Positions 33,930 to 44,723 of a DNA stretch of 64,000 nucleotides are shown here, in pieces (within the stretch, counting starts at the first letter, position 1; the number at the start of each line of letters is the position of its first letter). The stretch comes from Haladaptatus salinisoli (GTDB taxonomy: Archaea; Halobacteriota; Halobacteria; Halobacteriales; Haladaptataceae). Location: positions 496,001 through 560,000 of the forward strand of contig NZ_CP085327.1 in assembly GCF_020614375.1 (NCBI RefSeq), read 5' to 3'. The notes below the pieces were generated by a model. The model did not search any database. It saw nothing but the letters and a program-made list of their open reading frames with translations, and was not told the origin of the DNA. Both the position numbers and the translations under genes were made by a program.

Positions 33930-34139
33930 GTCGCGCGATAAGGCGGGTCGCGACAAGAGTCGTGCGTTTCGCGGCGGCGAAGGTGGAGAAAGACCCTCGA
34001 CGGAGAGACCGTCCGAAACCGCGGCCCCGGTGCCGCGACCGACGATATCCGCGCCGGTGCTGCGAGTCGATTCGGGGCACTTCGACGGACACCGGCGAGC
34101 GACCACAGCGTTATCCCCCTCGGCCACCCATGTTAGAGC

Positions 34140-34535
34140 ATGGCAGACACGAAAAAAGGTCGGAACAAGCAAGCTCACGACGCGGAGAAGCGCCAGCGAG
34201 AGCGGGAACTCTCCGAAGCGCGCGAGCGTGCCGACGAAACCGAGCCGCCGCGCGACGAACGAGAGGAGTCCGGCGACGTTCGCGACGACGCGGACGAAAA
34301 CGCGGACTCCCCGCGTCGGTGTCACCGACGCGGTTGCGACGAGGCGGCGGCGTTTGTCGTCCTCGAACGGTACCAAGAGGAAACGGGGCACGGCGCGGTC
34401 GAGGCGAAAGCCCTCCTGTGTCGGACCCACACCGCCGAGGAGCGCCCCGCGAATCTCGACGGCGTCTACGCGGAGTACGTGTTTCGCGTCGAACCGCTTC
34501 CGGAGTCGGTGCCGGTGACGGAGCCCGAACGGTAA
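34140..34535 (+). CDS. Small zinc-site protein with charged N-terminus
   Basis: The 131-residue protein has a very charged, probably disordered N-terminal half (KKGRNKQAHDAEKRQRERE) and a C-terminal C-x4-C ... C-x2-H module (CHRRGC and LCRTH, 27 residues between the inner cysteines) that may bind zinc. The same module occurs in the 51-residue protein at 48108-48263. Function unknown. It lies convergent with the carboxylase gene. Confidence 0.75.
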   Translation: MADTKKGRNKQAHDAEKRQRERELSEARERADETEPPRDEREESGDVRDDADENADSPRRCHRRGCDEAAAFVVLERYQEETGHGAVEAKALLCRTHTAEERPANLDGVYAEYVFRVEPLPESVPVTEPER

Positions 34536-34547
34536 GGGTTCGCTCGC

Positions 34548-36335
<1,788 letters not shown>

Positions 36336-36518
36336 CCTTGCGGGAGAGTATTCGGGTGGGTTACCTCATTCTGTCGGTTCTTATCTCGGGGTTGCGGCCG
36401 TCAACTGAGCGCTGAAATCGGGTTGACGGACGACCGGCCGCACCGGCTCGAACCGCGACGACGGAGCCGCGTCCGCGAGCGCTCCGAAAAAGCCGTCGCG
36501 GCGACCGCAGAACGTACG

Positions 36519-36526
36519 TTTTATAA
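36519..36526 (+). promoter_or_regulatory. TATA box of the L21e-RpoF operon
   Basis: TTTTATAA, 30 bases upstream of the L21e ATG at 36556; this is the clearest TATA box in the region and fits an mRNA with almost no leader. Confidence 0.65.
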
Positions 36527-36555
36527 CCGTCACCGAACAAGAGCGTCGTACGACT

Positions 36556-36846
36556 ATGCCGAGCTCGCACGGACCGTACCACAGCACCCGCGAAAAGTTA
36601 TCGAACAACCCCCGAGAACGCGGCACCTCTCCGCCACAGCGCGCCGTCCAGCAGTTCGAGGCCGGGCAGAAGGTCCACCTCAAAATCGACCCGAGCGTCC
36701 GCGACGGTCGCTTCCACCCGCGCTTCGACGGTCGAACGGGCGAGGTCGAGGGTCGGCAGGGGCAAGCCTACAAGGTCGTCATCAACGACGGCGGCAAGGA
36801 CAAGACCCTCATCGTCAAGCCCGCACACCTCCGCGCACAGGAGTAA
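36556..36846 (+). CDS. rpl21e: 50S ribosomal protein L21e
   Basis: The 96-residue protein has the L21e start [20 protein letters not shown] followed by an SH3-like fold ([38 protein letters not shown]). It binds 23S rRNA in the large subunit. It is the first gene of the archaeal L21e-rpoF-DUF655-ksgA neighbourhood. The gap to rpoF is 4 bases. Confidence 0.96.
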   Translation: MPSSHGPYHSTREKLSNNPRERGTSPPQRAVQQFEAGQKVHLKIDPSVRDGRFHPRFDGRTGEVEGRQGQAYKVVINDGGKDKTLIVKPAHLRAQE

Positions 36847-36850
36847 CTCC

Positions 36851-37207
36851 ATGACCATCTTCAAGGAAAAGCTCGGCGAGGAGTATCTCACCACCGCGGA
36901 GGCGAAAGAGCTGCTCGCGGACATCGAGTACGAACGCGCGATGGACGAGACCCGCGAGATGCCGTACAACCTCTCGCGCGCCATCGAACACGTCAATCGG
37001 TTCGCGGTGCTCGACGCCGAGGAGTCCCGGGAACTGGTTACGGAACTGCTCGAACTGGAGAAGGTGGACGAGCCGACGGCGTTCAAGATAACCGACCTCC
37101 TGCCGAAAGACCGCGACGAACTCCGGGCCATCTACGCCCAAGAACGGTTCACCCTCTCCGGCGAGGAACTGGACGAGATACTGAACGTCGTGGCGAAGTA
37201 CGAGTAA
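36851..37207 (+). CDS. rpoF: DNA-directed RNA polymerase subunit Rpo4/F
   Basis: The 118-residue Rpb4 homologue has LTTAEAKELLADIEYERAMD followed by the HRDC-like helical half (KITDLLPKDRDELRAIYAQE). It forms the stalk of RNA polymerase with Rpo7/E, which aids open-complex formation and binds the nascent RNA. The gene follows L21e in the conserved archaeal order. Confidence 0.95.
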   Translation: MTIFKEKLGEEYLTTAEAKELLADIEYERAMDETREMPYNLSRAIEHVNRFAVLDAEESRELVTELLELEKVDEPTAFKITDLLPKDRDELRAIYAQERFTLSGEELDEILNVVAKYE

Positions 37208-37250
37208 CCTGACCGACTCTTTAAGTTACTCGTCACCGTATCACGGGGCA

Positions 37251-37823
37251 ATGAGTGAATCCGAGAGTGGCCGCGAAGCGGTGGCCGTGGTGCTCGACTT
37301 TCTGCCGCACGGCAGAGCGGACGACGACCGTCCTCGGTACCAGAAGGAGCCGCTCGCGTACGCGCTGACCGAGTCCGACTTTCGCCTGCTCGAACTCACG
37401 CTCGAACGGGACGGGGGTATCGGAATCGGCGACAGCGTCACCGTCGAACCGCCGGAGGACCGCGAGGGCATCGAAAAGGTGCGCGAGATAGAGTACGACG
37501 ACCTCTCGGCGGCCGCGCAGTCGGAACTCGAACACGCCGTGGTGGACGTCGTCGAAAGGGACGAACGGCGGTTCGTGGACTTCTACAACGACGCACAGCC
37601 CATCACCCTCCGACTCCACCAGTTGAACCTGCTTCCGGGTATCGGGAAGAAACTGCGGAACAACGTGCTCGAAGCGCGAAAGCGCCAACCGTTCGAGAGC
37701 TTCGACGACCTCGAAGACCGCGTCGCCGGACTCCACAATCCCGAGGACGTGCTGGTCGAGCGTATCATCGAAGAAATTCGGGCGGATGACCTGAAGTATC
37801 GGACGTTCGCCCGACGCGAGTAG
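37251..37823 (+). CDS. DUF655 family protein (helix-hairpin-helix RNA/DNA binder)
   Basis: The 190-residue protein has an N-terminal OB-like barrel (AVAVVLDFLPHGRADDDRPR, YALTESDFRLLELTL) and a helix-hairpin-helix in LHQLNLLPGIGKKLRNNVLEARK. DUF655 proteins sit between rpoF and ksgA in archaea, which suggests a role in transcription or ribosome maturation. The activity is not known. Start ATG 37251, 43 bases after rpoF. Confidence 0.88.
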   Translation: MSESESGREAVAVVLDFLPHGRADDDRPRYQKEPLAYALTESDFRLLELTLERDGGIGIGDSVTVEPPEDREGIEKVREIEYDDLSAAAQSELEHAVVDVVERDERRFVDFYNDAQPITLRLHQLNLLPGIGKKLRNNVLEARKRQPFESFDDLEDRVAGLHNPEDVLVERIIEEIRADDLKYRTFARRE

Positions 37824-37828
37824 CGTTT

Positions 37829-38152
37829 TCAGTTCGACTCGTTCTGCTGATCGTCGCTCTCCAAGTGCTCGCGCGCGAACTCCGAGAGCGAGTCCCACCC
37901 CGTCTTCTCGCCGAGTCGTTCGATGGCCTGCCCGATGGTCTCCTCTGCGCCGAGCGACTCCTCCGAGCCTTCGATCGGCGTGATTCGTTCGTCGTCGGGG
38001 TGCGCCCTCCCCCTGAACGTCGAGCGCGTCTCCGGGTCGTAGAAGACGGGTTCGCCGACGCCCATCACGCCCACGTATTCGGCGCGATTGTACTCGTCGT
38101 GGTCGATGTTCCACGTATCGTACTCCGGGGTTACGGGATCGCGTCGGCCCAT
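37829..38152 (-). CDS. Short acidic haloarchaeal protein
   Basis: The 107-residue protein starts MGRRDPVTPEYDTWNID and has the block YVGVMGVGEPVFYDPETRSTFRGRAHPDDER, with an acidic C-terminal helix. It is on the strand opposite the rpoF-ksgA cluster, between DUF655 and ksgA. I do not recognise a function; composition and codon use are normal for a real gene. Confidence 0.65.
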   Translation of the reverse strand: MGRRDPVTPEYDTWNIDHDEYNRAEYVGVMGVGEPVFYDPETRSTFRGRAHPDDERITPIEGSEESLGAEETIGQAIERLGEKTGWDSLSEFAREHLESDDQQNESN

Positions 38153-38264
38153 TCGTTATCCTCTCCGTTTCGGACGTTCGGTCGTTAACTTAGTAAGGAT
38201 GGCGGCCGGTTCCGAGCGCGACTCGGTGGGTTTACGCCATTCGCTCCGTTACACCGCGACAACG

Positions 38265-39149
38265 ATGGGACGCGCGCCACGCGAGGAACACGGCACGAGA
38301 GACCCCGACGCCCTCATCCGACGGGCCGGCGTCCGGGGCGACCCGAACCGCGACCAGCACTTCCTCGTGGACGACCGAGTGGTCGACCGCATACCGGAGT
38401 ACGCCGAGGGGATGGACCTCTCCCACGTCCTCGAAATCGGCGGCGGGCCGGGCGTGCTGACCGACCGCCTGCTCGCGGTCGCCGACCGGGTGACGGTGGT
38501 CGAGCGCGACGCCGAGTTCGCCGAGTTCCTGCGTCGGGAGTTCCGAGAGGAGCGCGACGCGGGGCGGCTGACGGTCGTGGAGGGCGACGCCTTGGACGTC
38601 GAACTCCCCGACTTCACCGCCTGCGTCGCCAACCTCCCGTACGGCATCTCCAGCGAAATCGCGTTTCGACTGCTCCCCCGTGGGAATCCGATGGTGCTGA
38701 TGTTCCAGCAGGAGTTCGCTGAGCGAATGGCCGCCGAGGCGGGGAGCGACGACTACGGACGCCTCTCCGTGACGGCCCAGCACTACGCCGACGTGGAGGT
38801 CGTAGAGCGCGTCCCGCGCGAGGCGTTCGCGCCGCAACCGGAGGTGTCGAGCGCCGTCGTGCGGACGACGCCGCGACGACCCGACTACGAGGTGGACGAC
38901 GAGGCGTTCTTCCTCGACTTCGTGAAGGCCGTCTTCACCCAGCGCCGGAAGACGATTCGAAACGCGATCCGAAACACGGCCCACATCTCGGGGCTGGACG
39001 ACCCCGACGCGGTGGTCGACGCGCTCGAATCCCCCGATTCCGACGTTCTCGACGACGACATCCTCCGGAGGCGCGCCGGGAAGGTCGCGCCCGCGCAGTT
39101 CGCCGCGATGGCGCGGATTGCGGACGAGCACGGACGGGGTGGTGGCTGA
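38265..39149 (+). CDS. ksgA: 16S rRNA dimethyladenosine transferase KsgA/RsmA
   Basis: The 294-residue SAM-dependent methyltransferase has DPNRDQHFLVDDRVVDRI, the SAM loop VLEIGGGPGVLTDRLL and the catalytic NLPYGISSEIAFRLL. It dimethylates two adjacent adenosines in helix 45 of 16S rRNA. ATG at 38265 gives the standard N-terminus. It overlaps the next gene by one base, starting a three-gene overlapping run. Confidence 0.95.
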   Translation: MGRAPREEHGTRDPDALIRRAGVRGDPNRDQHFLVDDRVVDRIPEYAEGMDLSHVLEIGGGPGVLTDRLLAVADRVTVVERDAEFAEFLRREFREERDAGRLTVVEGDALDVELPDFTACVANLPYGISSEIAFRLLPRGNPMVLMFQQEFAERMAAEAGSDDYGRLSVTAQHYADVEVVERVPREAFAPQPEVSSAVVRTTPRRPDYEVDDEAFFLDFVKAVFTQRRKTIRNAIRNTAHISGLDDPDAVVDALESPDSDVLDDDILRRRAGKVAPAQFAAMARIADEHGRGGG

Positions 39150-40330
39150 TGGTCGAGTGGGTCAAGCAGATCGGCAACCTCACCATGCTCGACGTGCGGT
39201 TGTTCATCACGGCGTTCGTCGTCCTCTCCGTCGTCGCGGTTCTCGTACTCGCGTGGCGGGGACGCCCGCGCTTGCAGGAGAAAATGCCCCACGCGCTGGC
39301 GAACGTCATCACCGTCGGCGGCGTCTGCGTTTACCTTCTGCTGGCGAGTGCGACGCTCGCTTTCCTCTGGAGGGTGATCAACACGGGGCTCATCATCCCC
39401 GAGAAGTGGACCCACGATACGAAGTATGCAGTACAAGTCACGATGACGGTGCTCGCGCTCACCGTGGCATACGTTATCGCCGGATTCACCCGCCAAGGTG
39501 TCGAGCGGGTGACGAAACAGCGCGACGCGTTCTCCCAGCACCAGACGCAGGTGTTCATACGCGTCGCGCAGCTTTCCGTGTACGTCGTTGGCTTCACCGC
39601 CGTTCTCGGCATCTGGAAAGTCGACCTCACCGGTCTGCTCGTCGGCGCGGGATTCCTCGGCATCGTCGTCGGGATGGCCGCACGACAGACGCTCGGGTCG
39701 CTTTTGGCGGGGTTCATGTTGATGTTCGCCCGGCCGTTCGAGATCGGCGACTGGGTGGAGATCGAAGACCGAGAGGGAATCGTGACCGACATCTCCATCG
39801 TCAACACGCGAATCCAGACGTTCGACGGCGAGTACGTGATGATTCCGAACGACGTGGTCGGCGGGAGCACCATCACCAACCGGAGTCGGAAGGGCCGCCT
39901 GCGACTGGAGGTCGACGTCGGCGTCGATTACGAGACGGACGTCGGACGGGCCAGCGAACTGGCGAAGGAAGCGATGAAGGAACCGGACGACGTGCTGTCG
40001 GTTCCGTCGCCGGAGGTCGTGACGAAGGAGCTCGCCGACTCCGCCGTCCTGCTCGGCCTGCGGTTCTGGATCGACAAGCCCAGCGCCCGCCGGAAGTGGC
40101 GCGCGCGGACGGAGGTCATCAGGGCGGTCAAGGCGGCGTTCGACCGCGAGGGAATCAAGATACCCTACCCGCAGCGCGAACTCTCGGGGCGCGAGGAGAC
40201 CGGCGGCTTTCGGGTCGCCGGACGGGCTCGGCGCGAACTCGGGGCGACGGCCGACGGCGGAGAAGATACCGACGACCCGCGACCGTCCGGCGGGGACGGC
40301 GGGGAAGACGGGGGCGACGATCGACCGTGA
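39149..40330 (+). CDS. MscS-type mechanosensitive channel
   Basis: The 393-residue membrane protein has three or more N-terminal hydrophobic segments, then the pore-lining helix and beta domain of MscS: GLLVGAGFLGIVVGMAARQT, LLAGFMLMFARPFEIGDWVEIED and GIVTDISIVNTRIQTFDGEYV. It opens under membrane tension to release solutes after hypo-osmotic shock. The C-terminal 50 residues are acidic, glycine-rich and probably disordered. The KsgA stop overlaps its start and its own stop overlaps the methyltransferase GTG. Confidence 0.93.
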   Translation: MVEWVKQIGNLTMLDVRLFITAFVVLSVVAVLVLAWRGRPRLQEKMPHALANVITVGGVCVYLLLASATLAFLWRVINTGLIIPEKWTHDTKYAVQVTMTVLALTVAYVIAGFTRQGVERVTKQRDAFSQHQTQVFIRVAQLSVYVVGFTAVLGIWKVDLTGLLVGAGFLGIVVGMAARQTLGSLLAGFMLMFARPFEIGDWVEIEDREGIVTDISIVNTRIQTFDGEYVMIPNDVVGGSTITNRSRKGRLRLEVDVGVDYETDVGRASELAKEAMKEPDDVLSVPSPEVVTKELADSAVLLGLRFWIDKPSARRKWRARTEVIRAVKAAFDREGIKIPYPQRELSGREETGGFRVAGRARRELGATADGGEDTDDPRPSGGDGGEDGGDDRP

Positions 40331-40902
40331 CGAACCTCGCGGAGCGACGCGGCGTCGAGACGGCGGTGTATCAGCCGGCGGAGGACTCGCACCTGCTCGC
40401 CGAGACGGCGGCGGGCGAGATTTCCGCGGACGAACTCGTGCTCGAAGTCGGGACGGGGTCGGGTTACGTGGCGGAGTACGTCGCCGACGAGACGACCGCC
40501 CGAGTGCTCGGGTCCGACGTGAATCCGCACGCCTGCGAGCGTGCGCGCGACCGCGGCGTCGAGGCGGTTCGAGCGAACCTGGTCGCCCCCTTTCGTGACG
40601 GCGTCTTCGACGCCGTCTTGTTCAACCCGCCGTACCTGCCGACCGACCCGGACGAGGAGCGCGACGACTGGATGGAGCGCGCGCTCTCGGGCGGCGAGTC
40701 GGGCCGGGAGGTCATCGACCCGTTCCTCGACTCGGTCGGGCGGGTGCTCGCGCCGGAGGGCAGGGTCTTCCTCCTCGTCAGCAGTCTCACGGGCGTGGAG
40801 GAAGTCGTCGAGCGGGCGAGCGAGAACGGGTTCGGTGCGGTCGCGCTCCGGGACGAATCGTTCCCCTTCGAGACGCTGTCGGTGCTGAAGCTGGTTCGCT
40901 GA
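40327..40902 (+). CDS. HemK2/Mtq2-type class I methyltransferase
   Basis: The 191-residue protein has the SAM-binding LVLEVGTGSGYVAEYVAD and the NPPY motif (DAVLFNPPYLPTD) of glutamine or adenine N-methyltransferases. The archaeal/eukaryal HemK2 branch methylates the glutamine of the GGQ loop in release factor aRF1/eRF1 and needs the activator Trm112. The GTG at 40327 overlaps the MscS stop (GTGA). The PAEDSHLLAE region is typical for this subfamily. Confidence 0.88.
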   Translation: MTNLAERRGVETAVYQPAEDSHLLAETAAGEISADELVLEVGTGSGYVAEYVADETTARVLGSDVNPHACERARDRGVEAVRANLVAPFRDGVFDAVLFNPPYLPTDPDEERDDWMERALSGGESGREVIDPFLDSVGRVLAPEGRVFLLVSSLTGVEEVVERASENGFGAVALRDESFPFETLSVLKLVR

Positions 40903-40966
40903 TTACTGTAGATAATTTTCTGGGATGGAAAATATTAAACACCGGCATACCATACGGTCGGGTACC

Positions 40967-41962
40967 ATGACCGAACGCGTCGCCACGACTCCGGGAATCT
41001 TCCCCCTCCCGGACTGGGCGAAAGACGACCTCTCCGACGTGAAGGGACACCAGAAAGACGACCTCATCTCCGGCGACGAGGGGCCGGAACTCGCGGGGAT
41101 ATACGACAAGGCCCGCGCCGAAGTCGCAGGGGTACAGCAGGACGCCGGACTCGACCGCGTCGTGGAGGGGCAACTCCGCTGGGACGACATGCTCGCGCAC
41201 CCCCTCGCGGTTCACGATTCGGTGGAGACGCGGGGTATCGTCCGCTACTACGACAACAACAACTTCTACCGCGACCCCGTCGTGGTGGACGAACTCACCT
41301 TCGACGGCGACGTGGCGTCCGAACTGGAGGCCGCGGCGGAACTCACCGACGACCTGCAGGCGGTTCTCCCCGGTCCCTACTCGCTGGCCGACCTCGCGAC
41401 CGACGAGTTCTACGGCGACGACGAGGAGTTCCTCGCGGGGGTCGCCGAGTTCCTCGCGGGCGAGGCGGGGGCGTTCCCCGACGTCGAGACGCTGTTTCTC
41501 CTCGAACCGTCGCTCGTGGAGAATCCGCCCGTCGACGGCGAGGACGCCCGCGCTAGCGAGGCCATCGACGCGGTGGCCGACGCGACCGACGCCGAGGTCG
41601 TCGTCCACACCTACTGGGGGTCGCTGGACGAGAAGGTGCACGCCCACCTGCTCGACGCCGACGTGGACGCGGTGGGCTACGACCTCGTCACCGACCACGA
41701 GGGGACGCTGCACAACGTCAACGAGTACGGGACGAAGGACTCGGTCGCGCTCGGTCTCGCGGACGGCCAGAACACGCTGGTCGAGTCGCCGGAGACCATC
41801 GCCGAGCGCGTCGAGTGGTTCGAGGAGAACACGCACGTCAACGAGTTCGACACCGCCTACCTCACGACGAACACGGAACCGTTCTACCTGCCGTACAACA
41901 AGTTCGAGGCGAAACTCGCGGCGCTGGCCGAGGCGGCGCGGGTGCAGGAGGTGAAAGCATGA
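40967..41962 (+). CDS. MetE-like protein, N-terminal half type
   Basis: The 331-residue barrel protein is related to the cobalamin-independent methionine synthase N-terminal domain: TPGIFPLPDWAKDDLSDVK, YYDNNNFYRDPVVVDELTF and VLPGPYSLADLA. It lacks the C-terminal zinc-cysteine motif of the catalytic half, which is provided by the overlapping downstream gene. The pair probably forms a split MetE that methylates homocysteine with a folate or other methyl donor. The start at ATG 40967 is chosen over a GTG-less extension at 40925. Confidence 0.8.
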   Translation: MTERVATTPGIFPLPDWAKDDLSDVKGHQKDDLISGDEGPELAGIYDKARAEVAGVQQDAGLDRVVEGQLRWDDMLAHPLAVHDSVETRGIVRYYDNNNFYRDPVVVDELTFDGDVASELEAAAELTDDLQAVLPGPYSLADLATDEFYGDDEEFLAGVAEFLAGEAGAFPDVETLFLLEPSLVENPPVDGEDARASEAIDAVADATDAEVVVHTYWGSLDEKVHAHLLDADVDAVGYDLVTDHEGTLHNVNEYGTKDSVALGLADGQNTLVESPETIAERVEWFEENTHVNEFDTAYLTTNTEPFYLPYNKFEAKLAALAEAARVQEVKA

Positions 41963-43086
41963 GCGACGAGTTGCCGGCGGAGTCCCCAACAGCCGACTCG
42001 GACGAAACGACGCGCGAGCGGAGCGAGGTTCGCGACCAGTTCCGCCCCGCGGACCACGACAACGACCACTTCATCCTGACCACCGTCGTCGGGAGCTATC
42101 CGAAGCCGAAGTGGGTGGACAGGGCGCGCGACCTGTACGAAGACGACGAGGCGGACTTCGACGAGAAAGCGTTGCAGGAGGCGCAGGACGACGCCTCGCG
42201 GCTCATCACCCGCGAACACGAGCGCGCGGGCCTCGACGTGGTGGTCGACGGCGAGATGCGGCGCAACGAGATGGTCGAGTTCTTCGCGCACCGCATCGAG
42301 GGCTACGAGTTCAACGGTCCGGTGAAGGTGTGGGGCCACAACTACTTCGACAAGCCGAGCGTCGTCTCGGAAGTCGAGTACGACGAGACGTGGCTGGTGG
42401 ACGAGTACGAGTTCACGAGCGAGGTGGCTGAGCGCCCCGTGAAGGTGCCCATCACCGGCCCATACACGCTGGCGAGTTGGAGTTTCAACGAAGCGTACGA
42501 CGACGAGGAGTCGCTGGCCTACGACCTCGCCGACCTCGTGAACGAGGAGATAGAGAAACTGGTCGACGCCGGCGCGCGCTACGTCCAGATCGACGAACCC
42601 GCGCTGGCCACGACGCCGGACGACCACGCCATCGTCGGGGAGTGTCTGGAGCGCATCGCCGACGGAATCCCCGAGGACGTGTACCTCGGCCTGCACGTCT
42701 GCTACGGCGACTACTCGCGCATCTACCCCGAGATACTGGAGTTCCCGGTGGACGAGTTCGACCTCGAACTCGCCAACGGCGACTACGACCAACTGGACGT
42801 GTTCCGCGACCCCGAGTTCACGGCGAACCTCGCGCTCGGCGTGACGGACGCCCACGACGCCAGCGTCGAGAGCGTCGAGGAGATAAAGGCGAACATCCGC
42901 AAGGGCCTCGAAATCGTCCCGCCGGAGCGACTGACCGTGAGCCCCGACTGCGGGCTGAAGTTGCTGCCGCGCGAGGTGGCCTACGGAAAGATGGCGAACA
43001 TGGTGCAGGCCGCGCGGGAGGTCGAGGCGGAGTTGGACTCCGGGGAACTCGAAGTCGGCCGCGAAGTCGTCAGCGCGGACGACTAG
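41959..43086 (+). CDS. metE: Methionine synthase MetE, catalytic half
   Basis: The 375-residue protein has the MetE catalytic barrel: TTVVGSYPKPKWVDRAR, VVDGEMRRNEMVEFFAHRIEG, YVQIDEPALATTPDDH, the metal ligands in LGLHVCYGDY and the C-terminal cysteine in LTVSPDCGLKLLPREVA. It transfers a methyl group to the zinc-bound homocysteine thiolate. ATG 41959 overlaps the previous stop (ATGA). An acidic N-terminal tail of 30 residues is halophile-typical. Confidence 0.93.
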   Translation: MSDELPAESPTADSDETTRERSEVRDQFRPADHDNDHFILTTVVGSYPKPKWVDRARDLYEDDEADFDEKALQEAQDDASRLITREHERAGLDVVVDGEMRRNEMVEFFAHRIEGYEFNGPVKVWGHNYFDKPSVVSEVEYDETWLVDEYEFTSEVAERPVKVPITGPYTLASWSFNEAYDDEESLAYDLADLVNEEIEKLVDAGARYVQIDEPALATTPDDHAIVGECLERIADGIPEDVYLGLHVCYGDYSRIYPEILEFPVDEFDLELANGDYDQLDVFRDPEFTANLALGVTDAHDASVESVEEIKANIRKGLEIVPPERLTVSPDCGLKLLPREVAYGKMANMVQAAREVEAELDSGELEVGREVVSADD

Positions 43087-43185
43087 CGGGAGCGACCCGC
43101 GAATCGACGTTCGAACGACGCTCGTTCCTCGGAAACGCACCGTTTTTCGCCTGCTAGCTGCTCGCGTAGAGCGCAATCCCGGCAG

Positions 43186-43194
43186 TTTTTATTA
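43186..43194 (+). promoter_or_regulatory. TATA-like element upstream of RNase J
   Basis: TTTTTATTA, 182 bases before the RNase J ATG; initiation about 26 bases downstream (near 43217) would leave a leader of about 160 bases. Confidence 0.45.
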
Positions 43195-43216
43195 CCCGGG
43201 GGCGTAGGTGAGGCTA

Positions 43217-43375
43217 GACTGGGCAACTCGCGGGTCTGCGGCCCCCGCCGCGCGCGAGTGCTGGACCGACGTGCTGTAAGACGCCGGGGTCTGACGCTCG
43301 CGGCCCCGCGAGAGTTTCAGTGAGCAACGCAACCGCCACGACGCGTGGCATTTCAGTGCTCGAGGAAAGCAAACT
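43217..43375 (+). promoter_or_regulatory. Hairpin-rich long leader of the RNase J gene
   Basis: The leader has stem ACTCGCG/CGCGAGT (43226-43232 with 43253-43259) capped by GCGGC-CCCC-GCCGC, the 16-base palindrome CTCGCGGCCCCGCGAG (43297-43312) and stem GCCACG-ACG-CGTGGC (43335-43349). TTTCAGTG occurs on both sides of the last stem (43315-43322 and 43351-43358). No protein frame is convincing. It may be an RNA element controlling RNase J or a separate small RNA. Confidence 0.5.
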
Positions 43376-44722
43376 ATGGAAATCGAAATCGCAACAATCG
43401 GCGGCTACGAAGAAGTCGGACGGCAGATGACTGCCGTGCGCGCGGGTGACGACGTGGTTATCTTCGACATGGGTCTGAACCTGTCGAAGGTGCTGCTTCA
43501 CGACAACGTCGAAACCGAGAAACTACACAGTCTCGACCTCATCGACATGGGCGCGATTCCGGACGACCGGGTCATGTCCGACCTCGAAGGCGACGTGAAG
43601 GCCATCGTCCCCACGCACGGTCACTTGGACCACATCGGGGCGCTCAGCAAACTGGCTCACCGGTACAACGCGCCAATCATCGCATCGCCGTTCACCATCG
43701 AACTGGTGAAACAGCAGATTCAGAGCGAGGAGAAGTTCGGCGTCGAGAACGACCTCGTGAAGATGGAAGCCGGGGAGACGACCCAGCTGAGCGACGACAT
43801 CGAACTCGAGTTCGTGAACGTCACTCACTCCATCATCGACGCCATCAACCCCGTCGTTCACACGCCCGAGGGCGCTATCGTCTACGGACTCGACAAGCGC
43901 ATGGACCACACGCCCGTGCTCGGCGACCCCATCGACATGAAGCGGTTCCGCGAAATCGGGCGCGAGGGCAACGGCGTCCTCGCGTACATCGAGGACTGCA
44001 CGAACGCGGGCCGCAAAGGTCGCACGCCGAGCGAGGCGGTCGCTCGCCGTCACCTGAAAGACGTGCTCTACAGCGTGCAGGACTACGACGGCGGCATCGT
44101 GGCGACGACGTTCTCCAGCCACATCGCCCGCGTGAAGAGCCTCGTCGAGTTCGCGCAGGACATCGACCGCACTCCGGTGTTGCTCGGACGCTCGATGGAG
44201 AAGTACTCGGGAACCGCGGAGCGCCTGAACTTCGTCGACTTCCCCGAGAACATGGGCATGTTCGGCCACCGCAAGTCGGTCGACCGAACGTTCAAGCGCA
44301 TCATGAAGGAGGGCAAGGAGAACTACCTGCCCATCGTGACCGGCCACCAGGGCGAACCCCGCGCGATGCTGACCCGGATGGGGCGCGGCGAGACGCCGTA
44401 CCAGTTGGACGACGGCGACAAGGTCATCTTCTCCGCGCGGGTCATCCCGGAACCCACGAACGAGGGCCAGCGCTACCAGTCCGAGCGCCTCCTGAAGATG
44501 CAGGGCGCGCGAATCTACGACGACGTGCACGTCTCCGGCCACCTCCGCGAGGAGGGGCACTACCAGATGCTCGACGCGCTCCAGCCGCAGAACGTCATCC
44601 CGGCCCACCAGAACATGAAGGGGTACGCGCCGTACGTCGACCTCTGCGAGAGTCGGGGCTACCGCCTCGGTCGAGACCTCCACGCCTCGCGGAACGGTAA
44701 CCTCATCCAGCTGGTCGATTGA
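43376..44722 (+). CDS. rnj: Archaeal RNase J (beta-CASP metallo-beta-lactamase)
   Basis: The 448-residue protein has the metallo-beta-lactamase zinc motif HGHLDHIG (residues 81-88), the later H in VTHSIIDA, D in [10 protein letters not shown] and the beta-CASP inserts [27 protein letters not shown] and [17 protein letters not shown]. It is a 5'-3' exoribonuclease in archaeal RNA decay. It is two bases upstream of the prenyl synthase, the standard archaeal pair. Confidence 0.93.
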   Translation: MEIEIATIGGYEEVGRQMTAVRAGDDVVIFDMGLNLSKVLLHDNVETEKLHSLDLIDMGAIPDDRVMSDLEGDVKAIVPTHGHLDHIGALSKLAHRYNAPIIASPFTIELVKQQIQSEEKFGVENDLVKMEAGETTQLSDDIELEFVNVTHSIIDAINPVVHTPEGAIVYGLDKRMDHTPVLGDPIDMKRFREIGREGNGVLAYIEDCTNAGRKGRTPSEAVARRHLKDVLYSVQDYDGGIVATTFSSHIARVKSLVEFAQDIDRTPVLLGRSMEKYSGTAERLNFVDFPENMGMFGHRKSVDRTFKRIMKEGKENYLPIVTGHQGEPRAMLTRMGRGETPYQLDDGDKVIFSARVIPEPTNEGQRYQSERLLKMQGARIYDDVHVSGHLREEGHYQMLDALQPQNVIPAHQNMKGYAPYVDLCESRGYRLGRDLHASRNGNLIQLVD

Positions 44723-44723
44723 T

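Noticed and set aside
43214..43501. Possible 7S, RNase P or box H/ACA RNA before RNase J
   Set aside because: I could not find the conserved core blocks of these RNAs (no GNRA-rich SRP domain, no ACA box); kept only as a structured leader.
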